Source: Utricularia gibba
Taxonomy: Eukaryota > Streptophyta > Magnoliopsida > Lamiales > Lentibulariaceae
NCBI GenBank assembly: GCA_002189035.1
Contig: NEEC01000015.1
Coordinates: forward strand, 1,612,001 to 1,676,000
Reading direction: 5' to 3'
DNA: 64,000 nt
Below the pieces are notes generated by a model. That model saw only the letters and a list, made by a program, of their open reading frames with translations, was not told the DNA's origin and ran no database searches. Position numbers and translations under genes: made by a program. Shown here one piece after another: positions 22,072-33,823 of this stretch. Position 1 is the first letter of the stretch. Every line of letters begins with the position of its first letter.

Positions 22072-24996
22072 TTAGAAGCTGGAAATCTGATCAGACCCTA
22101 CATCGCTACACATCGTGGAGCTTTCATGCTGCAATGGGTACGTCTCCACTAACCTAGACGCATCACGGACTTGCAACCGTGTTCCTTGCTGAGAAACAAC
22201 GGTGGCAGCAACCTTGGATGCGAACGTGCCCATACCTTTCAAGTTTGAGTTGCCCCGCAGTAAGCCATACAAGATGCCGGATGCGTAGGCATCACCGGCT
22301 CCACAAGTGTCGACTGGGACACAAGATGGGGGAGGGATGTAAACCACTTCTCCTTTGAGACCAATGAAGGAGCCTTTGCGCCCATCTGTTACTGAGACAA
22401 ATGGCACGAAATGGCTCAAGTACCTTGAAGCAACATCAGGGCCTTCTTTTGGAGAACAATGGCACAGTGCCCTGGCTTCATCACTGTTTGCAAAGATGAT
22501 GTCGGAGTAGTTCAAAATAATACGCCTGCAGCCGATAGAGATAAAAGATATCAGCCTCTTGGATGAGTACATGGATCTGTAGTCGTTACAAAGAAAAGAG
22601 CAGTGGCTACATGAGGACTTATTAAATAATGATGCACTAACACAGAAAGCGTCTTCTATGCCAAATTTTCAAATCCTAGTTTATGCTTACTAATCTGGTA
22701 ATACACCAAAATAAAAGTGGCAATATAGGTATGTCTAATCAGATATTAAACTACTCAATCCCCTTGGTTTTCATGCGGATGTCACAAAAAGTATGGTAGA
22801 TTGCAGTGCCATGCTGCATCTTCCAGGGACGAGGATTACCAATACAAAAACAAAAACTAATGCTAGCAATGCCAGGATAAGAATAAGGGAATTGTGGATA
22901 GAAATAGCACTTACCAGAAATCGTCATAATGTCTTTCAATGCAGCTGACATCTGATGCAGTGATGGCAACCAAAGCACCGCACCTGTGGGCCTGCTCACA
23001 TGCCATGGCAATGCTTTCAATGGTGTCAGGAAACTCAAATAGATATCCTTCGACAACCAATATGCTTGTTCTGGATATTGAGTTGGCCAAGGAGGGATCA
23101 TAGCTAATCCTTGAAGATGTGCCCTGATTTCATAAAAGATAAAGAGTGAGCACAAATCATGGAACTTCCATCTAAGTGTTAAAGATCAATGATTAAGCCA
23201 TCAATAACTTGATGAATCTCAGATCAACAAAGAAGAGCAAGTATATATGGTATTTGTTTAAGATCATTGGTTCTGCTCTATCATTTACATCTCCTATGAT
23301 TCCAAGAAGGGAACCTGTCACACCATGAATTTTATTTGACCAGTAACCCTCACATTATAGAACACACACTACTTTCCTCCACACTGAAGTGCTTTGAATT
23401 TTCTTTGGTTCCTGTACTCCGAAAGAAAAAACTAAAATTTTTCGAGTAAGATCTCTCTGTGACCTCCAGAATTAGCAACAAACGTTCAACAACTCAAAAT
23501 CTCAGCATTCTCTTATTCGTGGTAACCATTATTAGCTTGGCCTAAAAGCCTCAAGAACTTATTCATTATGCTTGACAAATGTTCATATGAAGTTTCATAC
23601 TTCTAGGGAGTAGAAAACTTGATGTCCAAAAAGGAAGGAAAAACATGCAAAATTACAGCGCACCATCTGGAACGACTTAGCAAGAAAATTATGTGAAAGG
23701 AATTTGACGAGATACTTCAACAATATGAACTGCGTGCCTTCCAAAGATAATGCAGCATCATAGCACAACTAGGGAAAGTAGTGAAAATACAAGCGCTGCT
23801 CACCTGGTACGCTAGCATAGTTCTTTGGGCATCTGGAGTAGTGAGAACAATCACCATGCCTGTTGTCCCATCTTTAATCGGTTCTGAAAGAAAACTGACA
23901 TTGGCCCGACGAAGTTTTGATCTGCAATAAAGCCCAAACTAGAACTAAAGGATCAATTGAATCAGCAAAAACACATTTTGACACAAACATGCATCCCCGC
24001 CCGTCATGTGCTAGCCATAGAGGGAACAGATGCAAAAAAAAAAATTAACTGACTACTGCAGAGTGCACATTGAAAAAACACGGAAAACAACAGCCTTGAA
24101 GTTTGACCCTTTTGATCTCTTTCAAGAGCTATATTCCTCATGATCGACACACTAACGATATCGATTCTACCACGGAACAAAAATTTGACAACCAACACTC
24201 AACACATTTAAGTTCAAAATTACTTTAATCTAATGAAAGGAATATTTACTTGTAGAATCCACCCAAGGGGTCACTTCCAACACTGCCTGCCATAGAAATA
24301 TTCAAAGGCCCCCAATACCTTGATTACCAAGCCTGGCCAAGGCTACCAATGTGTTAGAAAGAGACCCACCAGCTGCAGCTTTGTAGCTGCATCCATCCAT
24401 GGCCTGTAAAACTCTACCTCTTTCTTCATGGTTCACCACTTTCCTTGTACCCTTTTCCAATCCAAGCCTATTTAGAAATTCATCATCAACAGTTCCCGAG
24501 AAATCCACCTACACCGACGACATTGAGAAAGCATCAACCTTTACAAATTGTGGGGCAGACATTCGAGCATACCAACAACCAAGAGAAGAAATTCAATATA
24601 CCATAGCCTGCCCGAGGCCCAAAACGTGCCATCTATCAGAGAAAGGCATAGAACAATGCTCGCTTTCGTTTTGCGCCTCCTGGAGGTTGTCGTCCTCGTC
24701 GATATCATATAAATTTAAGTCTTCCGTTAAACGACTGTCGTCCGCCAAACCGTCGGAAGAACCGGCGTTACTGGAATTCGACACAGAAGATAACGTAAAA
24801 TTGCGAGAGTAAACAGGAGCATGGGAGCGGTTATAATGGGGGATCGAAAAAGGGACGGTGGGTATTCGTGAACAACAAAACTGGATTTCCTTGTGACCGG
24901 AGAAAGAGGAATAATGTTCGGAAACCGAGGGAACCGGGTAAAGATTCTGTGCGGAGCGGCGGAAGAAGATAAGGTAGAAAGTACGGATAAAGACAT
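22072..24996 (-). CDS. NARA5: pfkB-type carbohydrate kinase, NARA5 orthologue (two one-base frame breaks)
   Basis: Chloroplast pfkB-family kinase-like protein; Arabidopsis NARA5 (At4g27600) is needed for photosynthetic gene expression and Rubisco accumulation. Exons in coding order: 24996-24602, 24508-24250, 23921-23804, 23123-22915, 22525-22072; about 478 residues if two bases are added. A Ser/Arg-rich transit peptide opens it. Then come DRWHVLGLGQAMVDFSG, AAAGGSLSNTLVALARLG, DGTTGMVIVLTTPDAQRTM, ASDVSCIERHYDDFW and the pfkB signature DTCGAGDAYASGILYG with the catalytic GAGD (about 403-406). The transit-peptide frame and the mature frame differ within exon 1 (candidate G5 run 24838-24842). 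The frame slips again in exon 2 at a C5 run, 24309-24313. Each is cured by one G:C base, so I regard the gene as intact. Confidence 0.9.
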
Positions 24997-25749
24997 GGGG
25001 GAACAGATTGCTATCCTTGGTCTATCCGTTCAGATTCTAAATGTTGGCGTAGCGGATGTTCGCCGGGAGAGGGAACAAGCAGAACTGCACAGGTATCACC
25101 GTAATACCGCCGTTCACGGCGGCCGCCACCACGGAGAAATATCTGTGGATGAACGGATACAGTTGACAGGCTAATCTCCTCCTGCCGGGTGCTATATATA
25201 TATATAGAATCTGAAGTTGAGGGGCGACGTGTTCGAATTCTAATGAGCCTTACCGATGTGTATCTGGGTAAGCTCTCCTCCTTGAAGTTGGCAACCCATC
25301 AACAAAAGGTCACTTAGCTGCCCACACTCGGGTTTATCGGGTTTCAGCGAGGTTGCGTCTGGGCAACCACTGGCCATAGTTCGGTACTTCTTTTTGGGTT
25401 ATTTAGTGTCAGCTGAAGCCGGAGACGGTGTCAGACTTTTCATTGAAACAAGCTCTGAAGGAAGTGTCAGGCAAACACTGAATCACCCCATCAACCGGTG
25501 AACAATAAAAATTATAAGATGAAAAAGGACATCACATTAGCATTAGCATACTCCAAAAGTCCAATGAATTCACAAGCATTTGGCTCTGATAACAAAGATC
25601 ATTCTTGCATCCCCTAAATCAATCACTTTCATTTTCTCCGTTTCCTCATAATGAAGGTACACAAAATAATCATCCACTCCAATGGAGGGAAAAGAATGAG
25701 CTTATGTTCAGTAGATATTATTGATTCTTAGGGTCATCCCTCCAGGAGA
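24997..25749. other. NARA5 promoter and FAD7 3' UTR
   Basis: A (TA)7 tract at 25193-25206 lies about 200 bp upstream of the NARA5 ATG and could serve as a TATA element. The rest is featureless; the part near 25450-25749 is probably FAD7 3' UTR. Confidence 0.5.
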
Positions 25750-27706
25750 TCACTTGGACTTGGCATCAGTTTGATAGTAGACAACATTGCCGTGGTCACT
25801 GACATAGTGATCTTTGCTCATGCTTTTCAGGAGAACCCCGAGCAAGTGAAATGGAAATGGCCCTGATTTCTGAGGCTCCCTGTAATATTGTCCGAGTACT
25901 GGCTTAGCTGCTTCTGTCTGCACAGTCAAACATCAGCGCTCATCAATAGAATGATATATAACAGAGGCTACTTTACTTAAGATTGTGTACTCACAGCTTC
26001 TGTTAAATGATAGTGTGGAATTTGGGGAAACAGGTGATGAATCACATGAGTCCCAATGTCATGGTGGATGTTGTTTATCCATCCGTAATCACGATCGAGT
26101 GTTGTAAGCCCCCCTCTCAGGTAATTCCATTCCTGTCCAATACAAGTTCTTTCTTGTGAGTAATTAGTACTCTGGGGAAGAGTTGCAAGAGTGATAGGCT
26201 CTCTTGGATTTTTGATTCTACCTGTCCACGATACCAAGGAAGTTTGTCCTCATGGCCATGGTGATGCAAGTAGGTAACTGCATCGAGCCATATGACAAAA
26301 CCCTGCAGATAAATACCAATTCAGAGACTTGATCAGAAAATTTAGGAGTTGCCGAGGAGGTTCGACTAAGTAGGCTGAAGCATCTGAATGAATTATGTTG
26401 ACTATTTAATACCATGTAGGGTACACCGTAGAGCTTGAGCAACTGCATTGGACCAATGATGAATGACAACCCTACAAGCAGCAATGCCATGGCTGACCAA
26501 CAAGCAGTTGAGGTAATAACATCGTTCCTTTCACTGGGGGTGAACAAGTCACTGTCTGGATGGAAATGAGAGCCTTGCTTTCCAGGACTCCTACCCACTG
26601 GCATCAGTACAGAGTACAGGAGGAGGAATGAGTTTCACATTAAAACAGATAGAGCTGTTTTGATTGCAATTATCTGATGGATTTTGATAGTTTGTATCGA
26701 ACAAAGCAGCTTACCAGATAAATGGGGTATGCTAACATGGGAAAGGGCAGTGTGAACCTCAAAATCCTGGTAATTGTATCCAAACTCTTGTACATCTTCT
26801 CGGTCAGCTGGCATTGAATGAGGCAAGTCATAAACCTAAACACAATTGGGAAAAAGAAGTTCCTTGTAGCAGTAGAGCACAAGAAAATGGTTGAAACACT
26901 CACTGGGTGCCATGATTCGTCATTTTCCACATGCCCATGATTCTGGTGATGAGTCCTGTGGCTGATCCTCCTGGATGACAACAGGAATCTCTGAGTAAGA
27001 TTCATCATAGTTATACAATGTGGGTTAATTAGATATACGCGTACATACCATCCATGATAGGGAACCAATATAGAGGAATGAAGCAGATGACCGACAACAC
27101 TATTCAACTTAGGATCACTAGAAAAGCTACCATGTCCACTGCACAAACAAGAACATCTTTGAAAATCCAAAGCTTTAATAGGGGAGAAAAAAATCCAAAG
27201 TTCGAATCAGTGAATAGAAAGTACCAATCATGGCCGAGCACAAACAGAGCCCAAAACATAGTACCCTGAGCAAACCAATATAAAGGCCAAACAAGCCAGT
27301 TGTTGAGATATGCAGCAGCTGCCGCCAACCCAAAGACCGCCACCACATCTCTAACCACATAGCTCATTGACCTCCATGGATCCTTGACCCAACAATGCTT
27401 GGGAATGGCTGCTCTCACATCAGCCAGCCTGAATGGGGGTGGTGCCCCAGGGTCAAAATCGGAGCCCCCATTTTGAATATCCACATTTTGATTCCCCTCT
27501 TCATGAACGACTTCTTCTATCCTGAATGGAGCACTAACATTCAAAGCCCATTTCGTATCTTTGCAGGGGATTCTCGTGTAGCTTCTTGGAAGACTCAGTT
27601 TTGAGTGGATTGGATTGAACAACAGTTGTGGTTGAGGTGCTCCTGGTTTGGGATAGGTTCTGGGAAGTGGCCTCAAACCAGAGTTTGAAAGGACCCATGA
27701 GGCCAT
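25750..27706 (-). CDS. FAD7: Chloroplast omega-3 fatty acid desaturase (FAD7/FAD8 type)
   Basis: Desaturates 18:2 and 16:2 acyl chains of plastid glycerolipids to trienoic acids. Exons in coding order: 27706-27225, 27138-27049, 26970-26904, 26807-26715, 26597-26413, 26302-26222, 26132-25995, 25917-25750; 434 residues after one base is added. The transit peptide starts [16 protein letters not shown]. The three di-iron histidine boxes are all present: HDCGH (about 159-163), HRTHH (195-199) and HVIHH (362-366). FDPGAPPPF and [16 protein letters not shown] are plastid-isoform hallmarks. At the start of exon 5 the expected 'YLW.RSPGK' needs one more G in the run at 26594-26596 (plus-strand CCC); otherwise the frame is lost. 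FAD7 and the cold-induced FAD8 cannot be separated here. Upstream in-frame codons lack an ATG. Confidence 0.94.
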
Positions 27707-30301
27707 CTCAGAACAACGCACCCACAAATTGAGACCTTGCCCAACCCAAGCGAAGGAGAAATTATGTGGACTGAAGAGAAGGATATGCGAAAGATTGGGG
27801 GGTTTTATAAGGTGGGTAAGAGAAGAAGATAACACGGAGAGAGATTCTCTCCCTCAAGTAGTGGTGGTGGTCGTGGTGGTGGTGGCTATTTCACGGTCAC
27901 TCGTGCCCCAATTGAACTCCTTTTCCTTCCCCCTCGGTATGGACGCCACATCAGAATCAAGGCTACTCCACGAGATCTCTAGGGCGTGAGACCACGCGTC
28001 GAACCTCCACATGCAATTTTACTCCTTTAAAGCAGTTACAGAAAAGTAGTCTTCACACCGGCGGCCGCCACTACTCCCACCTTCAACAATTCCGGCAAAA
28101 ACTCCACGAAAGCGTCCTTTTTATTTGCCTAAAACAAGCCAATGAACACGAATGGACTCAAACAGCACAAACGTGAAAGTTAAGGGGCCAAAACCCATTT
28201 CATAAAAGTTTTGATGACATCAACATGTTTTGCAATTTGAATTTGAGACTATAATTTCTTTATTAAAAAAAAAAGGTATTATTTATTTTTTTAATCTGAA
28301 GAAATTCATGAAAAAAAGTTTTCATGTACTATTTATTGTATGTTCTCCAACCAAAAAAATGTGATTTTGTACCCAAATGCTGGAACTCAAAAGTCGCCTT
28401 GACTTTTATAAAAAGTATATTTTCCTTTAAAAAAAAGTAGAATTAATATATTGTATTATGTACTCGCCAATTTTGAATAGGAAGAAAGAGGTAAAGTTAT
28501 CTCAAAATTGGCCCCCATTATGTTAAAGACCAAAAGATATGTCTACCATTTTAGGTCCTACTGGTTTATGCTTATAGAAACCTAATGCAATTTTGTTTTT
28601 TTAGAATATAGTTCGTTTATATTTGATAGTAAAATTATTTTATATTATTGAGTTTGGAAACCAATTCAATTTTTCGTAAAATCAATTTTTCTTTTTATAT
28701 AATTAATTTCAGTTTTCAAATATATATCAAATTATATTTATACGATGATAGATTTAAAAGAATTACCTGAATTCTATTAGAAGTATGAGATTCTAGATTC
28801 TATGTGAAAAGTTAATTTACAATTATATTCATTCTTTTATAAATAATTATAATTAATGTCATTTAAAATTATTAAAATAATTTTAATTTTTTATTATGAT
28901 TTTAATATAAATATATTTAAATTAAAATAATCTATACAATATAGTTATTAGTAAATATAAATAAATAAATTATTTACTTATAAAAATTAATTTTATTGGT
29001 TTACATGTGTAAATGTTAATTAATTCTTTAATAATCATTAATACATTTATCTCTGTTAATGTTTTTTTAAAACATAAATCATTTACATTTAATAAAAAAT
29101 TATTTTTTAAACCTTTTTTCAAACGTATATGTTATTTCAAACAGATCCTTACTAAAACATCTATTTGTTGATGTGTGTTGGGTGCATCCATGAGAAACAC
29201 ATGTAGTAATACATAGATAAACAACAACTATATATGATTTTGGCGTTGACTTGAAATCCATGTGACCAAAAAATGGAGTCAACTCATCGCGTTGAGTTGG
29301 CGCCGTTTTCACTTATTGAATTCGCACTCGAAGTCTTCGATGGCCACATTTAGGGCTTTTGTTGGGTATTGATTATTCAAAAATGATTACTACTTTAGGC
29401 CAATATTTCTTTGGTGGGTGCGTCTGGTAGTTCCAATAGTAAGTAAAACGTGGTACTATAAAATAAAATATACTTTGTCAACATGATCAAGAATGATGGG
29501 AGGATTAAATTAAAATATTTTAAAATAATTAGTTAATAATAAATTTAATTTACTTAAAATTTAAATAAATGTTATTTATTTAATTATTTTTAATTATTTG
29601 GATTAGAAATGAAATTAAATGATTTTAAGTAACATAAATATGGATGTGGTTTTAAATAAATTCATGTTTATAAAATTAAAAAAATTAATGTTATTTCTGA
29701 TTTATTTAAATTTATTAACTTAATATTTTATAATTTATAATATTAACTTCAAACATATGTAATTCCATAAATCAAAGGCATCAAACCAAATACACCTTAA
29801 AGATTTCTACTGTACTCCTTAAAAGAATATAATGTTTTGTTTGAAGCCATTTATTTTATAAAATTATTTCAAAAATAATTTTTATTATAAAAATTATAAA
29901 TTTAAAAACATTTTTCGTAAAATCAATATGTTTTCGCCAATTTGCAGATTCGATACCAAGAAGGTATTGAAAAAAACACAACCGGACGACCGTATGTATT
30001 TCTCACATTATTTAATGCTATTCAGAATAAATGTTTACAATTTCTTTTTTTTTGTTTTTTTTTTGTTGCCAGGTATAATCCCATCCTTGGGTTTTCTTCC
30101 AGTAGCCACGCCACGGGATAAGATTTTTAGAACTTGGGGCGTATGCCATATCCACTGCGGAATCCTCCAACTTCATCCCAATTTGAGCTTGCTGAATCCT
30201 GTAACGTCGCCCCAATTTGAGCTCGAACCTTCGATTTCGGCACATCACCATACGTAGTCTCGGTAAAGAAGAATCCGTAGAGCTGTTTGCTTCTTGCTGA
30301 G
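27707..30301. other. Large AT-rich divergent intergenic region
   Basis: 2.6 kb between the FAD7 and EGY2 starts. A GTG/GGT-rich stretch at about 27860-27890 lies in the FAD7 leader or promoter. From about 28200 to 29950 the sequence is very AT-rich with no coding potential, no clear terminal inverted repeats and no recognised transposon. Confidence 0.6.
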
Positions 30302-33300
30302 ATGAGTTCGTCAACAACTTTTGGCGGGAGCCTTGTTATTGGCTTGTCGCGTTGTAATTCTTGTAGCCATATTTTTTACACTTACCCAGGGATTCGGAAT
30401 TGGAAGTTCCGCTACAACCAATTTTTGAGGTGCTCATGCATGTATTTATACTCTTTATCTGTGTTTGCTGTGGAGAAGGATGCGATGCAATTGAAGTTTG
30501 ATTTTTCCATAGGGCCGTCGATAGAAAGGATTTGCGGGTTTTTTGCAAACTGAGCGAGGCGAAGAATGAAACTGGGGGTGGGAATGGGGAGGTACTTGAC
30601 TAAAGTTGTTTGCTTGTGCGTTACATTTTATTTTGTGGAATCCCTTTTTTTTTTAATGATATTCTTGTAATGCGGGTGGATTTTCATTTTGAAGGAAATA
30701 AAATCGAAAGAAGAAGAGCAGGGTTCTGCATCTGATGATTCATTGTTTCAAAATCGAGTGGAGGATCCCCAGACTGTCGTCAGTTTCCATTTCCATTTGT
30801 TTCTTTGTTATGCTGTAGTGCTGCTCCATTTAAAATCACAGTAAAGTACAACTGTTTTTTCATCAGGCTGAAAGTCAGGTTGCTGTGTCTGTGACGGACA
30901 ATAGTAATGGCCCTGTAAACAATGTCACAGATGAAAAAGATACTGAACAGGAAAAAAAGGAGGTGATTGGAATGTATTCGATCATAATTTTAAACCTTGC
31001 GTTATTTTTTTTTCTCTATAATGCTGTGTTTATTGTGGATGCTAGCTCGGCCACTCCCTCTGTTTTTTTATCCTGTCAGAGTATATGATCTGAAAAACTG
31101 CTGTTCGTTTCTTCTTTATTTGCAGTCGCAAATTTTCCCTGTTTTTATTGTATCTAGTTGAGTGTATGTTACTTCTAGCCATGCTACAGATAACATTTCT
31201 CTGACTACAATTCCTTTTTCCTAAACGTTGTGTACAGAATGTTGAGGTTGTTCAAGTTGCAAGTGGATCACCCCTCCCAGGTGTGAAGGTGATCATTATG
31301 TAAAATCAAATTAGAAGGTTGTTTAGTCCTATCCATCCCTCTTTTTCTTGCCTGATCATCCGTTCTCTCGACTGAGCAGAGACAGGACTTTGATGAATCA
31401 GTCAGGATTCCAAAGGAAACGACTGACATTCTAAGAGATCAAGTTTTTGGTTTTGACACATTCTTTGTTACCAGTCAAGAACCATATGAGGTGTGTTAAG
31501 CTAGATAATGACGTACTAACGCATGGTTTCATGATCCTCTGATTGGAGTTTCTTGCAGGGAGGTATTTTGTTCAAGGGGAACCTACGTGGTCAGGCTAGC
31601 AAAAGCTATGAGAAAATAGTTCGGAGAATGGAGGTTTGTTTTACTGCATCTGTAATTTTATTTTTCTGAGAAGTTTCTTCACATTTTTATGCTTTTCAAA
31701 TATTGATGTGCAGGACAGGTTTGGAGGTTTATATAAATTATTTCTCCTGATTAATCCAGAAGATGACAAACCTGTAGCAGTTGTAGTTCCTTCGAAGACC
31801 ATGCAGCCAGATACTGCAGGTAGCTTTTGCCCTTTGTTGTGCTTTTTTAGCATACAAGGATTTATTTTTACAAAAAAAAAAAATGAAGATGTCTATGACT
31901 AATATATTGCTAAACTTTCTCCTGCATTGTTTGGGAAACACAGCCGTTCCACAATGGTTTGCAGCTGGTGCTTTTGGACTGGTTACGATATTTACATTAC
32001 TTCTCCGTAACGTTCCTGCACTACAAGCCAATATTTTGTGAGTGATCATTTCTGACAATTGATAACCGTTCTGTTATTAAATCATTTCACTTATGTTTTC
32101 CCTCTTGTCAATGTAAATGCTTACATGTATCTGTCTTCTCCAGATCAGTTTTTGATAATATAGAGTTGCTACAAAATGGCCTCTCTGGAGCTTTTGCAAC
32201 TTCACTTGTTTTGATTGCACACGAAATTGGCCATCTTCTAGTTGCAAAAGAGAGCGGAATTAAGCTTGGCGTGCCGTATTTTGTTCCTAGTTGGCAGGTA
32301 AATGTTTCACCTTTCAGCTCTGTATTGAGTATCCTCTCTTGCTGAATAATTCCATGACTCGAAAGGCTTCTTGAGAAAAAAAAAAAAAAAAAAACGAACA
32401 AAGTTTTAGTACCATACCTTGTCATGCAATATTTATAATTCATTGCATTTAGTGGAAAGCTCATGTTTTTTGACAACTCCATTAACTTAAACCCGTAGTA
32501 TGAGTGGTAAAAATACATAAAATATGAACCAAATGTGTTTCATGTGGCAGATAGGATCATTTGGCGCAATAACAAGGATTCTGAATATTGTACCAAATCG
32601 TAAGGATATGCTAAAATTCGCAGCAGCTGGTCCCCTAGCTGGGTTTGCAGTGGGTTTCACCCTTCTACTTCTTGGATTTATCCTGCCTCCGTCGGATGAG
32701 CTAGGTCTTGTTCTGGAGCCTTCAGTGTTTCATGAATCCCTTCTAGTTGGAGGAGTTGGTAATTATTTAGCTCTTCATCTTAAATTTTTAACACAAAACA
32801 TCTGTTTGCTTGATCAATTATCATTTCTGCTGCAAGTAAACTGCAAGTTTCTTTCTTGGCACAGCAAAACTGATCCTTGGAGATGCACTCAAGGAAGGGA
32901 CACCTTTGTCAATAAACCCATTGGTTTTATGGGCGTGGGCTGGACTTCTGATCAATGCCATCAATACCATCCCTGCAGGGGAGCTTGATGGTGGTCGGAT
33001 CTCTTTCGCTCTATGGGGAAGAAAGGTACCCTCAAAGCCACCCTTTTTCACGAGAATCCCCACTGATCATCCCACACACATAGGAAAAGAGCTCATGATG
33101 TGCCTCTGTCTCCACCAGGTAGCCTCCCGCCTCACCGCCGGATCGATCGGACTTCTGGGGCTGTCGGCATTGTTCAACGACGTTGCGTTCTATTGGGGGG
33201 TCCTGATATGGTTCTTGCAGAGAGGGCCTATCGCACCACTGTCGGAGGAGATCACAGAGCCGGAAGATGGCTACAAGGCACTTGGGATTCTGGTTTTGGT

Positions 33301-33373
33301 GCTGGGGCTCCTGGTGTTCTTGCCTTTTCCATTTCCCTTCGCCTCCACCACTGAGGCCATCCCCAGCTTCTGA
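30302..33373 (+). CDS. EGY2: EGY2-type chloroplast intramembrane zinc metalloprotease (S2P family)
   Basis: Site-2-protease-like membrane protease of the thylakoid or envelope. Exons: 30302-30429, 30513-30591, 30695-30775, 30867-30962, 31238-31288, 31380-31490, 31559-31633, 31714-31819, 31944-32037, 32144-32297, 32551-32758, 32865-33025, 33119-33373; 532 residues, near the ~527 of Arabidopsis EGY2. A transit peptide and an acidic, Glu-rich linker come first. Then follow RIPKETTDILRDQVFGFDTF, the 'LFLLINPEDDKPVAVVVP' block, the metal site HEIGH (about 300-304) and the second ligand motif NTIPAGELDG (428-437) among several membrane helices. The first intron (83 nt) is supported because reading through hits a stop at 30553, whereas splicing restores the plastid linker. 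Confidence 0.94.
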
Positions 33374-33823
33374 TTCCAGTCACAATTTTTGTCTCTCAAG
33401 CTCTCAACCACAGCGTGCTATGTATAGATTCTTCTTTTCACAATCATATGCATCTACTTCAGGTTAATGCTCCTATTTATTATCCCTTCTTTTCATTTTT
33501 TTTTATTATTTTTAATAAATATTATTCATATTTAATAACAAAAATATTTTTAAACTAAAAATGATTTCAAAGTATTTATTTTTTCAGCCCCATAACTCAT
33601 CAAGAAAATAAAGGGTAACACCCCCATTTCTTGCGACAAGAGCTGGGCTTAAAAGTGCATTGTTTAATGGGCCTCTTCGTCTCGGGTAAAGATCCGCCCC
33701 ATTTGGATTTGGATATCTATATATACACATAAACAAAGTGTTCTCGTCTTCATCGCTGTTTTTGTGTTCGCTTTAAATAACTGACAAACCCTAGAAACCT
33801 TGCACGCCGGCGACACAACCAAG
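33374..33823. other. EGY2 3' UTR and eIF3f promoter
   Basis: Tandem genes 450 bp apart. The promoter motifs are listed separately. Confidence 0.6.
33644..33793 (+). promoter_or_regulatory. Site II motifs, TATA box and telo-box of eIF3f
   Basis: TGGGCT (33644-33649) and TGGGCC (33668-33673) are followed by TATATATA (33718-33725) and the telo-box AAACCCTA (33786-33793), all within 180 bp of the ATG. Site II plus telo-box is the known promoter combination of plant ribosomal-protein and translation genes, which fits eIF3f. Confidence 0.65.

Noticed and set aside
25193-25206. (TA)7 tract as a distinct repeat locus
   Set aside because: Too short to be notable beyond a possible TATA element.
28200-29950. 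Possible MITE or retroelement remnants in the AT-rich region
   Set aside because: I looked for terminal inverted repeats, target duplications and reverse-transcriptase or transposase fragments and found none; AT richness alone is not evidence.
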